Shown here piece after piece: positions 1 to 7,252 of a stretch of 7,837 bases of DNA. Each line of letters starts with the position of its first letter. The stretch's first letter is position 1. This DNA is from Enterococcus diestrammenae (GTDB lineage Bacteria > Bacillota > Bacilli > Lactobacillales > Enterococcaceae): NCBI RefSeq assembly GCF_009933255.1, contig NZ_MAEI01000045.1, positions 1-7,837 on the forward strand, read 5' to 3'. The position numbers and the translations under genes are program-made. The notes under the pieces were generated by a model. It ran no database searches and was not told where the DNA came from. It was given only the letters and a program-made list of their open reading frames with translations.

Positions 1-64
1 TAAAATTATGAAATTAGCTCACTTATAAAAAAATGAATAAAATTGAGCAAAAAAACTGAATGTC

Positions 65-95
65 TTTTTATGATTTTCTAATACAATCATAAAAA
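65..95. terminator. A/T-rich perfect palindrome, possible bidirectional terminator
   Basis: An 11-base arm at 65-75 (TTTTTATGATT) is perfectly complementary to 85-95 (AATCATAAAAA), with a 9-base loop. On the plus strand the T-run precedes the stem and an A-run follows, so a conventional U-tract terminator would read best only if the stem-end T/A tracts serve in both directions. The stem has very few G/C pairs, so it would be weak. It could separate the operon from an upstream gene outside the window. This is seen by eye; termination is inference. Confidence 0.3.
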
Positions 96-128
96 AAACA
101 GATTTCTTTCAGAAAATTTACTTATTGA

Positions 129-158
129 GAATTACTGAGCAAAAGAGATCAGTGATTC
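129..158 (+). repeat. 10-bp hairpin upstream of the operon
   Basis: GAATTACTGA at 129-138 pairs with TCAGTGATTC at 149-158 around a 10-base loop. The only imperfect position would be a U-G wobble in a plus-strand RNA. It is followed at once by AGGAG (160-164) and ATG at 177, which opens a frame of only five codons. It could be an operator dyad or a hairpin in a leader RNA; nothing in the sequence decides between these. Confidence 0.35.
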
Positions 159-289
159 TAGGAGTGCTATACCATTATGAGAAAAAATAGATGAAATTAA
201 ACAACACTGCTTTAAGTTTCGTTTAAGTTATGAAAAGCTACCTTATGAACCAAAGTCATTTTTTCAAAAAAAATAGCGAAAATTCTACT

Positions 290-318
290 TTGCAATAATT
301 CTAGAGAGTCGCTATTAT
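290..318 (+). promoter_or_regulatory. Candidate sigma-A promoter in the leader region
   Basis: TTGCAA at 290-295 and TATTAT at 313-318 are separated by 17 bases; an overlapping TATAAT lies at 316-321 with a 20-base spacer. The region is also bracketed by short TAGCGA/TCGCTA repeats (274-279, 309-314). If active, the transcript would carry an untranslated leader of over 300 bases before the first gene. AT-rich DNA yields such matches often, so confidence is low. Confidence 0.25.
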
Positions 319-608
319 AATAGAAGCGATTTTACTGATGGAATCTACCAAGTCTTAGGACTAAGTTGAAAGGGTTCGAAAGACTTTTTATTTGGAACTA
401 TCTGACTTTAATGTTTTTTCGCATATTGATAGTGTACGCATTTTTTGATTAATGAATTTGGTAAAATTGGAATTATATGACGTGTACAGCGTTGAATTTA
501 CATCACATGGTTTTCTATCGATGAGGCGGTTACATAGCGAATTATATTCGTGTTTTCAAGCTTTTTGTCTTTAAATTGACGAAAAAATGGTGTCAACTTT
601 CCGAAACT

Positions 609-638
609 CTGTATTCTTAAATGAAAATACAGTATAAT
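609..638 (+). promoter_or_regulatory. Candidate promoter with operator-like inverted repeat before the first gene
   Basis: A perfect TATAAT at 633-638 is directly preceded by an inverted repeat, CTGTATT (609-615) and AATACAG (626-632). No good -35 is present at the right spacing (TGTATT at 610-615 is weak), which would fit an activator- or repressor-controlled promoter with the dyad as operator. A second dyad, TTGAC/GTCAA, lies at 576-596. If transcription starts about 645, the ATG at 637 cannot be used and translation would begin at 691. No experimental support is visible in the sequence. Confidence 0.35.
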
Positions 639-690
639 GAACTCAATTGTCATGTGTCATATAATTTTTATGTGGGAGAGTGTAGACTGG

Positions 691-1560
691 ATGGGGAGAC
701 CTTTACTAAAAGGCCTGGCTGTAATGGCTGTTGGGATTGGAGCTATCGCGATTTGTTATATGGGGTATCAAGCAAATGCCTCACATCAATATGAGCAACG
801 GGTCCAATATGCCAACAAGGCAATCGAAAATGGACAAGAAAAACTAGATGCCATCGATAAAACGATTGGCTTATTTTATGTGGATGACCAACAAGTTTTC
901 TTACGTGAAGATTTGGAGGCTAGTGAGCTTACTAGCGAACAGGGGAAGCTAGAAGCGGTCAAAGTGAATGCTGAAGAATACAATATCCAGACGAAAGACT
1001 TAGCTAGCGACACCAAAAAAATCCAAGAAACGAAAGCTGCGTTGACGAAAAAAATAGCTTTAGTAGAAGATAAATTGGCCGTTCAGAACAAAACCAATGA
1101 ACTATTTGAAAAACCGGTGAGTTCATGGCAAGAACCAGTGAACGATGTCGTGATTAAAGAAGATCTCACAGATGAAGCTATTGGCAACATCCGTGAAGAC
1201 TTGAAGCTGATGATGATAGATGATCAATGGAAAAAAAATATTACTGATTACTTAGACTTTGCCGATGCGCAACTAACTCGTATCAAAGACATCGAAAAAA
1301 GTATCGGTGAAATGCTCAAGGACGGTCAAATTACTGAAAATGCGACTTACGAAAGCTATCTATCCTTAGCCGATAGTATCAGTCAAGTCCGCAATGAAAG
1401 CAAAAAGGCTGACTTCACTAAGTCACTGAATACGATTAGTGAGCAGCTGGGTTATGGTGGTGTTTCATCCGATAATAGTGGTGCTAGTGACTCCAGTGAC
1501 ACCTACTCAGAAGAAGATACTGGCTACGATGAAGAAGCTTACACAGAAGATTACGAATAG
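691..1560 (+). CDS. Membrane-anchored extracellular coiled-coil protein with acidic tail; possible MapZ-like extracellular domain
   Basis: I do not recognise a named gene. From the ATG at 691 the product is 289 residues. It has a short basic start, one hydrophobic segment (about residues 8-24), then a long charged, helical extracellular part and a Ser/Asp/Glu/Tyr-rich tail (about 259-289). No convincing lipobox surrounds Cys22, so a TM anchor is more likely than a lipoprotein. Residues about 45-141 (DKTIGLFYVDDQQVFL, later QNKTNELFEKP) resemble, from memory, the first extracellular domain of the division-site protein MapZ; this is a hypothesis. The frame is open from an ATG at 637, but that codon overlaps a TATAAT. 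The ATG at 691 has GGGAGAG at 674-680 upstream, a slightly long spacing. The gene is followed after 50 bases by wzd and is probably the first of the operon, perhaps tying polysaccharide assembly to the cell surface or septum. Confidence 0.6.
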   Translation: MGRPLLKGLAVMAVGIGAIAICYMGYQANASHQYEQRVQYANKAIENGQEKLDAIDKTIGLFYVDDQQVFLREDLEASELTSEQGKLEAVKVNAEEYNIQTKDLASDTKKIQETKAALTKKIALVEDKLAVQNKTNELFEKPVSSWQEPVNDVVIKEDLTDEAIGNIREDLKLMMIDDQWKKNITDYLDFADAQLTRIKDIEKSIGEMLKDGQITENATYESYLSLADSISQVRNESKKADFTKSLNTISEQLGYGGVSSDNSGASDSSDTYSEEDTGYDEEAYTEDYE

Positions 1561-1610
1561 ACTCGATACACGATATTCTTGAGAAAAAAAGAGAAAGTGG
1601 AGACAATATA

Positions 1611-2387
1611 ATGGAAGAAACAATCAGTTTAAAAGAGATTTTTGAGATTTTAAAGAAGCACATCACGACGATATTGATGTGCATGTTTGCTGGGCTAGCA
1701 CTAGCAGGGGTAGCTACTTTCTTTATCATCACGCCGAAGTATGATTCACAAGCACAGCTAATCGTGAAGCTCCCACGGACAGACACGACAAATGCTGGGG
1801 ATGTCAATACGAATCTATTGATGATCAATACCTATAAAGACATGATCACCGGGGATTTGGTCATGAACACTGTCCAAGATCGCCTCGAATCTGAATACAA
1901 GCTAGACAAGACTGTCGGAGAACTTAAAAGCGCGATTCAAGTCCAACAATCGCAAAATTCACAAATGTTCTCTATCGTGGCGACGGATACAAAACCTGTC
2001 GATGCCGAACATATCGCCAATACGACTGCCAAAGTCTTCCAAGAAAACGCCAAAGATGTCTTGGATGTCGATAAAATCTCGATCATTTCTGACGCTCAAG
2101 CTTCCATGACACCTGTCTCTCCAAATAACAAGCTAAACTTAGCTATTGGACTAGTCCTCGGGCTGATGGTGGGTGTCGGATTAGCCTTCTTATTGGAATT
2201 GTTAGACCGGACTGTCAAAGATAGCCGTTTTGTGGCTGAAAACTTAGGATTGACTATTCTTGGTTCGGTGCCACAAATGAGTGATAAAGAACTCAAAAAA
2301 GCGACCAAACCTGTTGCTGCGGTGCAACAACAAACTAGCGCTAAAAATACACCAGACAAGGCTCGTCGTAGTCGTTCACGAGTATAG
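1611..2387 (+). CDS. wzd: Wzd/CpsC-type chain-length regulator and BY-kinase activator
   Basis: This 258-residue membrane protein belongs to the Wzz/CpsC polysaccharide co-polymerase family. It has a short cytoplasmic N-terminus (EETISLKEIFEILKKH), a first TM helix at about 19-40, an extracellular loop at about 41-172, and a second TM helix at about 176-197 preceded by the Pro-containing segment MTPVSPNNK. The cytoplasmic C-terminal tail ends in a basic cluster (ARRSRSRV). In this family the loop influences polymer length and the cytoplasmic tail binds and activates the separate kinase Wze, which is encoded immediately downstream. GTGGAG at 1597-1602 stands 8 bases before the ATG. The length and two-helix layout are normal for the Firmicutes form, which lacks a fused kinase domain. 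Confidence 0.92.
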   Translation: MEETISLKEIFEILKKHITTILMCMFAGLALAGVATFFIITPKYDSQAQLIVKLPRTDTTNAGDVNTNLLMINTYKDMITGDLVMNTVQDRLESEYKLDKTVGELKSAIQVQQSQNSQMFSIVATDTKPVDAEHIANTTAKVFQENAKDVLDVDKISIISDAQASMTPVSPNNKLNLAIGLVLGLMVGVGLAFLLELLDRTVKDSRFVAENLGLTILGSVPQMSDKELKKATKPVAAVQQQTSAKNTPDKARRSRSRV

Positions 2388-2400
2388 GGAGAAGTAGATA

Positions 2401-3108
2401 ATGGGAAAACGAAAAAGTAGTAAACATCATAACCAACAAACCGGCGCAGTCAGTCTGATTACCTTGGCAGACAAGTCCTCGCCAATCTCCGAGCAATATC
2501 GAACGATACGTACCAATATCCAATTTGCTTCGGCAGATCAAAAAATCCAGACAATCGTCGTCACTTCATCTGGTCCATCAGAAGGGAAATCGACTACTTC
2601 TGCCAATCTAGCAGTAGTTTTTGCTAACTCAGGCCAGCGTGTACTGCTGATTGACGCCGATATGCGAAAACCAACTGTTCACAAGACTTTTGGACTCAGC
2701 AATGAGAGTGGCTTGAGCCTCGTCTTGAGTACCAATCAAAGTGTCTTAGAAAATGCACGGACGGTAGGTATCGAAAATCTGTCAATCCTACCAAGTGGTC
2801 CCAAGCCACCCAACCCTTCAGAACTACTTGGCTCTGCTCGCATGAATCAAGTCATCGAGGAAGCACGGCATCTTTATGACATCATCATTTTTGATATGCC
2901 ACCTGTCGTCGCTGTGACAGACGCACAAATCATGGCTTCCAAAGCAGATGGTACCTTACTAGTCGTGCGGGAAAACGTCACGCGTAAAGATGCACTGACG
3001 AATGCTAAAAACTTATTGGAAATGGTCCAAGCACGCGTACTTGGTGTCGTGTTTAATGGTACACAAAATATGAAAGATCAAGGGTATTATTATTACTACA
3101 GTAACTAA
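2401..3108 (+). CDS. wze: Wze/CpsD-type bacterial tyrosine (BY) kinase
   Basis: This 235-residue cytoplasmic autophosphorylating tyrosine kinase works with Wzd to control capsule polymerisation and export. Visible motifs are EQYRTIR (31-37, the family's ExxRxxR oligomerisation motif), Walker A SSGPSEGKSTT (56-66), Walker A' VLLIDADMRKP (81-91) and Walker B IIIFDMPP (161-168). The C-terminus has five consecutive tyrosines (229-233), the usual autophosphorylation cluster. A basic N-terminal tail (GKRKSSKHH) precedes the core. The gene begins 13 bases after wzd and its ribosome site (GGGAGAAG from 2387) overlaps the wzd stop, suggesting coupled translation. Every catalytic element expected of a working enzyme is present. 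Confidence 0.95.
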   Translation: MGKRKSSKHHNQQTGAVSLITLADKSSPISEQYRTIRTNIQFASADQKIQTIVVTSSGPSEGKSTTSANLAVVFANSGQRVLLIDADMRKPTVHKTFGLSNESGLSLVLSTNQSVLENARTVGIENLSILPSGPKPPNPSELLGSARMNQVIEEARHLYDIIIFDMPPVVAVTDAQIMASKADGTLLVVRENVTRKDALTNAKNLLEMVQARVLGVVFNGTQNMKDQGYYYYYSN

Positions 3109-3134
3109 GTCAGACGGATGGGAGGAGAAGTAAG

Positions 3135-3899
3135 ATGATTGATCTGCATTGTCATATCTTACCTGGTATTGATGATGGGGCGGAGACACTAGCCGACAGC
3201 CTGGACATGGCTGAAAAAGCCATCAGCCAAGGTATCACTCATATCCTATGTACCCCCCATCATAATAATGGCAAGTATGTGAATCCTAAGAACGAAGTGA
3301 TCGATAAAGTGGCGGAACTACAAGAAGCCCTTGATCAGCGTAATCTGCCCCTGACCTTGTTAGAAGGCCAAGAGGTACGGATTACCGGTGACTTGCTAGA
3401 GGAAAACCAGCAAGACCGGATTTTGTTCACTGACCTTGAGGATACCTATCTTCTCATCGAGTTTCCGACGATGGATGTGCCGGCTTATGCCCAGGAGCTT
3501 TTTTTCAAGCTACGAGAAATGGGGAAAGTCCCAGTCATCGTCCATCCGGAACGCAATGCTAAGTTCCGAGAAGATCCCAATCGTCTGATCCCTTTCTTGG
3601 AGATGGGCTGTCTAGCACAGCTTACCGCTCCAAGCTACATAGGTGTCTTTGGCAAAGACATCCAAAAAACTGCCAAGCAAATGGTCAAGCACAACCTCGT
3701 CCAGATGATGGCATCCGATGCTCATGGTATCAAAAAAAGGACTTTTGTAATGAAGGAAGCATTTCAACAAATCGCTCATGACTACGGGGGGAACAAAGTC
3801 GCTGCGATGGAACAAGTAGCGAAGGATTTGATCAATGGGGATGCGGTCATATTCCCGGAATATATAGAAATAAAAAAGAAACGGTTTAGATTGTTTTAG
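3135..3899 (+). CDS. wzh: Wzh/CpsB-type PHP-family protein-tyrosine phosphatase
   Basis: This 254-residue metal-dependent phosphatase is expected to remove phosphate from the tyrosine tail of Wze and so close the phosphorylation cycle. PHP-domain metal ligands are all visible: DLHCHILPGIDDG (3-15, with His5 and His7), TPHH (40-43), EGQE (77-80), VHPERN (136-141) and SDAHG (194-198). Length is typical of CpsB/YwqE proteins. GGAGGAG at 3121-3127 lies 7 bases before the ATG. The order wzd-wze-wzh differs from the streptococcal wzg-wzh-wzd-wze order and fits lactobacilli and enterococci. The C-terminus is basic (KKKRFRLF). No sign of damage is seen. Confidence 0.94.
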   Translation: MIDLHCHILPGIDDGAETLADSLDMAEKAISQGITHILCTPHHNNGKYVNPKNEVIDKVAELQEALDQRNLPLTLLEGQEVRITGDLLEENQQDRILFTDLEDTYLLIEFPTMDVPAYAQELFFKLREMGKVPVIVHPERNAKFREDPNRLIPFLEMGCLAQLTAPSYIGVFGKDIQKTAKQMVKHNLVQMMASDAHGIKKRTFVMKEAFQQIAHDYGGNKVAAMEQVAKDLINGDAVIFPEYIEIKKKRFRLF

Positions 3900-3911
3900 G
3901 AGGGGTTTTGG

Positions 3912-5732
3912 GTGTTTGTTCTTAATAGAAGAAGAAAAATAGAAATATTAGTGGTGTTAGATAGTTTATTGATTGCTTTAGCCTGTGTCATTAGCTATTT
4001 CTTTATGAAACCATATGTAACTGTATCTCTGCAATTTTTAGTGAGCACGATGCTACTTTCAATTGTCTTATATTGGGGATTTGGAGCCCTTTTTAAAGTC
4101 TTTACTCGAATCAACCGCTACACCAACTTGCGAGAAATTGTTGCCATTTTTTCAGCAACAACTTGTCAGTTTTTGGTGGGGCTTATTGTGGTTTCATTCT
4201 TTTGGGAGGGGAGCCATAGCCGGCGCTTTGAATTGTTGGCGTATTGTTTAGCTACTAGCTTGATTATTGCCAGTCGTCTGACGTGGCGGATCTATATCGA
4301 ATATAAAAATCGTTGCACCGGTAAGGCTACTAAAGTTGAACGAACACTGATTGTCGGAGCTGGTGAAGGTGGCCGTATCCTTCAAAACAGTTTGATAGGC
4401 ACACCAACCTCTGGAGAAATCGATATCATCGGCTTTGTGGATGATGATCCCAATAAAGTAGGGACCTATCTTTCAGGAAAAAAAGTCTTAGGTACTTTGG
4501 CTGATCTACCAAAGCTGATCAAAGAACAAAAAATCGATATGGTGACGATCGCCATTCCCTCTTTACCACAGCCACGCCTTAAAGAAATCTTTGATAAATT
4601 AGCGGACTCGACTGTTAAGGTCAATGCGATGCCTTCCATGGAAGATATGGCTTCAGGAAAAATCAGTATCAGTCGTCTAAAAGAAATCGATGTCGTGGAT
4701 CTTTTAGGTCGTGAAGAAGTCAAACTAGATATGGACGCGATTAAAGATCAAATTACTGGGAAAACGATCCTTGTCACCGGTGCTGGTGGTTCGATCGGAT
4801 CAGAGCTATGTCGGCAAGTGATGAAATTCAATCCTAAGAGACTATTACTTCTTGGTCACGGTGAAAACTCTATCTATCAAATCCATCAGGAAATGCTCAG
4901 TACACATAAAGGGAACCAAACAGAATTTGTACCAATCATTGCAGATGTACAGGACCGCAAGCTCATCTTCGAACTAATGGCAGAATATAAACCAGATATC
5001 GTTTATCATGCAGCTGCTCATAAGCATGTACCCTTGATGGAATACAACCCAAGAGAAGCCGTCAAAAATAATGTCTATGGGACGAAAAACGTCGCTGAAG
5101 CTGCAAAAGCCAACAATGTAAAAAACTTTGTGATGATTTCTACCGATAAAGCGAACCACCCAACTAGCGTGATGGGATCAACCAAACGTATGGCAGAAAT
5201 GATCGTCACTAGCCTAAATGAACCAGGAAAAACTAAATTTTCAGCGGTCCGCTTTGGGAATGTTTTAGGTTCTCGCGGAAGCGTGATTCCCTTGTTCCGT
5301 AAGCAAATCGCAAAGGGCGGACCAATCACTGTCACCGATTTTCGGATGACTCGTTACTTTATGACTATCCCAGAAGCCAGTCGACTGGTCATCCAATCAG
5401 GTGCTTTGGCTAAAGGTGGCGAAATCTTCATCTTGGATATGAGTGAACCAGTGAAGATTGTCGATCTTGCGAAAAACATGATTCGTCTTAGCGGTTTGAC
5501 GGAAGACGATATCGAAATCGTCGAATCTGGGATCCGCCCAGGGGAAAAACTCTATGAAGAACTATTATTAGACAAAGAACGCAATGATGAAGAAGTCTTT
5601 GAAAAGATTTTTGTCGGCAATATTCATGGATTTTCGATGGATGAAGTGATGAGTTTCGTGGCAGATTTGCCTGAAGAAGATGATGAACTGGCTAAGCAAG
5701 TGTTGGCATTTGCGAATGAGTCGAATCAATAG
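3912..5732 (+). CDS. Membrane-bound UDP-sugar 4,6-dehydratase (CapD/FlaA1/WbpM-like)
   Basis: This 606-residue protein has about four N-terminal TM helices (roughly 11-31, 40-62, 78-97, 107-121). A first nucleotide-binding fold follows (GAGEGGR at 149-155), then a catalytic SDR domain starting at TGAGGSIGSE (289-298). Other motifs are HAAAHKHVPLME (367-378), ISTDKA (409-414) and M421-GST-K425. The Met in place of the SDR Tyr matches the altered Ser-Met-Lys triad described for large membrane dehydratases such as WbpM, so it is not a defect. The likely reaction is UDP-GlcNAc to a 4-keto-6-deoxy sugar, feeding the next two genes. Translation starts at GTG, with AGGAGGGG at 3898-3905 six bases upstream and overlapping the wzh stop. 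Dehydratase activity is well supported; the exact substrate is inferred. Confidence 0.9.
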   Translation: MFVLNRRRKIEILVVLDSLLIALACVISYFFMKPYVTVSLQFLVSTMLLSIVLYWGFGALFKVFTRINRYTNLREIVAIFSATTCQFLVGLIVVSFFWEGSHSRRFELLAYCLATSLIIASRLTWRIYIEYKNRCTGKATKVERTLIVGAGEGGRILQNSLIGTPTSGEIDIIGFVDDDPNKVGTYLSGKKVLGTLADLPKLIKEQKIDMVTIAIPSLPQPRLKEIFDKLADSTVKVNAMPSMEDMASGKISISRLKEIDVVDLLGREEVKLDMDAIKDQITGKTILVTGAGGSIGSELCRQVMKFNPKRLLLLGHGENSIYQIHQEMLSTHKGNQTEFVPIIADVQDRKLIFELMAEYKPDIVYHAAAHKHVPLMEYNPREAVKNNVYGTKNVAEAAKANNVKNFVMISTDKANHPTSVMGSTKRMAEMIVTSLNEPGKTKFSAVRFGNVLGSRGSVIPLFRKQIAKGGPITVTDFRMTRYFMTIPEASRLVIQSGALAKGGEIFILDMSEPVKIVDLAKNMIRLSGLTEDDIEIVESGIRPGEKLYEELLLDKERNDEEVFEKIFVGNIHGFSMDEVMSFVADLPEEDDELAKQVLAFANESNQ

Positions 5733-5741
5733 AGGTGGCTT

Positions 5742-6356
5742 ATGTATAGAAATTATTTAAAACGTGGGATAGATTTTATCTTATCATTAGTTGGAATTAT
5801 TGTATTATCACCACTGTTCTTGATTTTGTGTTTGGCGATTAAGTTAGATTCAAAAGGTCCGATTATTTTTAAACAAAAACGAGTGGGAAAAGATAAAAAA
5901 CATTTTAGTATTTATAAGTTCCGTACGATGCGAATAGATACACCGAAAGAAATGCCTACTCATCTTTTAGAAAATCCAGATTACTTTATTACCAATACTG
6001 GAAAATTTTTAAGAAAAACTAGTTTAGATGAATTACCTCAATTATTTAATATCTTAAGAGGTGATATGGCGGTTATTGGTCCGCGTCCAGCTCTTTGGAA
6101 TCAGGATGACTTGATTGCTGAACGGGATAAATACAAAGCGAATGATATCCGTCCTGGATTAACTGGGCTTGCACAGATTAGCGGTCGAGATGAATTGGAA
6201 ATTGAACATAAAGCAAAGTTAGATGGTGATTATACTTCTAATGTCACACCGACAATGGATCTAAAGTGCTTCTTTGGTACGATAAGTGCCGTCTTCAAAC
6301 ATGATGGTGTTGTTGAAGGTGGTACAGGAAGCCTAAACAGCAAAGGAGACGACTGA
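5742..6356 (+). CDS. Initiating sugar (phosphoglycosyl) transferase, short PglC-like form
   Basis: This 204-residue monotopic phosphoglycosyl transferase of the bacterial sugar transferase family is expected to move a sugar-1-phosphate from a UDP-sugar to undecaprenyl phosphate at the inner membrane face, the first step of repeat-unit assembly. It shows KRGIDF (7-12), a hydrophobic re-entrant helix with Ser23-Pro24 (about 12-35), KFRTM (59-63), the catalytic Asp96-Glu97 in SLDELPQ, GDMAVIGPRP (107-116) and RPGLTGLAQISGR (137-149). It lacks the N-terminal TM domain of long WbaP/CpsE enzymes, which suits a dedicated amino-sugar transferase. AGAGGTGG (5731-5738) precedes the ATG and overlaps the dehydratase stop. 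Codon use becomes visibly more AT-rich from here on. Confidence 0.93.
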   Translation: MYRNYLKRGIDFILSLVGIIVLSPLFLILCLAIKLDSKGPIIFKQKRVGKDKKHFSIYKFRTMRIDTPKEMPTHLLENPDYFITNTGKFLRKTSLDELPQLFNILRGDMAVIGPRPALWNQDDLIAERDKYKANDIRPGLTGLAQISGRDELEIEHKAKLDGDYTSNVTPTMDLKCFFGTISAVFKHDGVVEGGTGSLNSKGDD

Positions 6357-7252
6357 TGAAACGGATTTTGATTACAGGTGCTAATAGTTATATTGGTACT
6401 TCTTTTGAAAACTATATGTCACAATTTGGATCAGACTATCAGATTGAAACTATTGATATGCGGGGAGAAGACTGGAAGAAGGCAGATTTTTCAGGTTTTG
6501 ACTCTATTATTCATGTTGCTGGAATTGTTCATGTAAAAGAAAAAAATGAAGGGTTGTACTATCAAGTTAATCGTGATTTAGCATTTGAGACAGCTAAAAA
6601 AGCTAAAAGTGATGGAGTAAATCAGTTTATTTTCTTTAGTTCAATGTCGGTTTTCGGGATGGATACGGGCGTAATCACAGATAAGACAAAACCTAATCCT
6701 AAAACACCCTACGGAAAGTCAAAATTAGCGGCAGAAGGACTTTTGAAAGAGTTGGAATCTAAATCTTTTAGAATTTGTATTTTAAGACCACCAATGATTT
6801 ATGGACCTAATTCTGTTGGAAATTATCCAAGATTAGCTAAATTAGCTAAGAAGATACCAGTTTTTCCAAAAGTCAATAATCAAAGAAGCATGTTATATAT
6901 AGATAATTTATCTGCATTTCTTAAATTGATGGTGGATACTAACTTATCAGGGATATTTCACCCACAAAACGATGAGTATGTGAATACTTCTGAGATGGTG
7001 AAAATAATTGCTGAAGTAAATGGCAAGAGAATTTTCTTAGTACCAGGTTTTAATAGTTTGATTAAGGTGGCTTCCATACAATCAGGACTCTTAAGAAAAG
7101 TTTTTGGCTCATTAGTATATTATTCAGATACTGAGGGGTTTCCACAGAGTACATCAAACAACGTTTTTTTAGATTATCAAGATAAGACATTTATCGAAAG
7201 CATTAGTCATAGCGAGAATAGTTTTGAGTCGAGTGAAAAGGTGGAGCTTTGA
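6356..7252 (+). CDS. Extended SDR (NAD-dependent epimerase/dehydratase family), probable nucleotide- or lipid-linked sugar 4-reductase
   Basis: This 298-residue Rossmann protein has the cofactor loop TGANSYIG (7-14), with Ser instead of the usual middle Gly. It also has HVAG (53-56), FFSSMSVFG (93-101) with the catalytic Ser, PYGKSK with Tyr119 and Lys123, and the substrate-side motif LRPPMIYGP (143-151). It starts on the last base of the preceding stop codon (TGATG), with AAGGAG just upstream, so it is translationally coupled to the sugar transferase. Proteins of this type next to a large 4,6-dehydratase and a short transferase include WreQ and WbpV, which reduce the 4-keto intermediate to QuiNAc. 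C4-epimerase activity giving another amino sugar cannot be excluded. The class is firm and the exact reaction is inferred. Confidence 0.85.
   Translation: MKRILITGANSYIGTSFENYMSQFGSDYQIETIDMRGEDWKKADFSGFDSIIHVAGIVHVKEKNEGLYYQVNRDLAFETAKKAKSDGVNQFIFFSSMSVFGMDTGVITDKTKPNPKTPYGKSKLAAEGLLKELESKSFRICILRPPMIYGPNSVGNYPRLAKLAKKIPVFPKVNNQRSMLYIDNLSAFLKLMVDTNLSGIFHPQNDEYVNTSEMVKIIAEVNGKRIFLVPGFNSLIKVASIQSGLLRKVFGSLVYYSDTEGFPQSTSNNVFLDYQDKTFIESISHSENSFESSEKVEL

Larger units (their letters stand above)
1..636. other. AT-rich upstream region without an intact gene
   Basis: This stretch is very AT-rich (11 G/C in the first 60 bases) and I see no intact coding frame of useful length on either strand. It contains an A/T palindrome at 65-95, a 10-bp hairpin at 129-158, a promoter-like pair around 290-318, a short palindrome (CTTAG/CTAAG) near 354-365, and an inverted repeat overlapping a TATAAT at 609-638. 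A frame from 181 to 366 reads open except for one stop at 274 and may be decayed coding sequence. No LytR/wzg-type gene, RNA gene or transposase is recognisable. It probably works as the regulatory region of the polysaccharide operon, and part of it may be a relic of an earlier gene. Confidence 0.6.

Noticed and set aside
525..539. GGCGGTTACATAGCG, resembling the enterobacterial ops element (GGCGGTAGCGTG) before polysaccharide operons
   Set aside because: Only the first bases match, the spacing is wrong, and RfaH/ops control is not expected in this group. A NusG-paralogue (LoaP) leader was considered, but no specific hairpin could be assigned.
751..762. Lipoprotein signal around the Cys in the leading gene's hydrophobic segment
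   Set aside because: The residues before the Cys (IAI) do not fit a lipobox, which needs Gly, Ala or Ser directly before it; a plain TM anchor fits better.
1484..1828. Minus-strand frame of 114 codons across the end of the leading gene and the start of wzd
   Set aside because: It overlaps two well-supported plus-strand genes with good ribosome sites and its translation has no recognisable family features; it is a shadow frame.
2096..2541. Overlapping minus-strand frames inside wzd/wze
   Set aside because: They are antisense to clear Wzd and Wze coding sequence and show no motifs.
4063..5335. Several short frames on both strands inside the dehydratase
   Set aside because: The dehydratase reading frame has all its family motifs through this span, so the others are chance frames.
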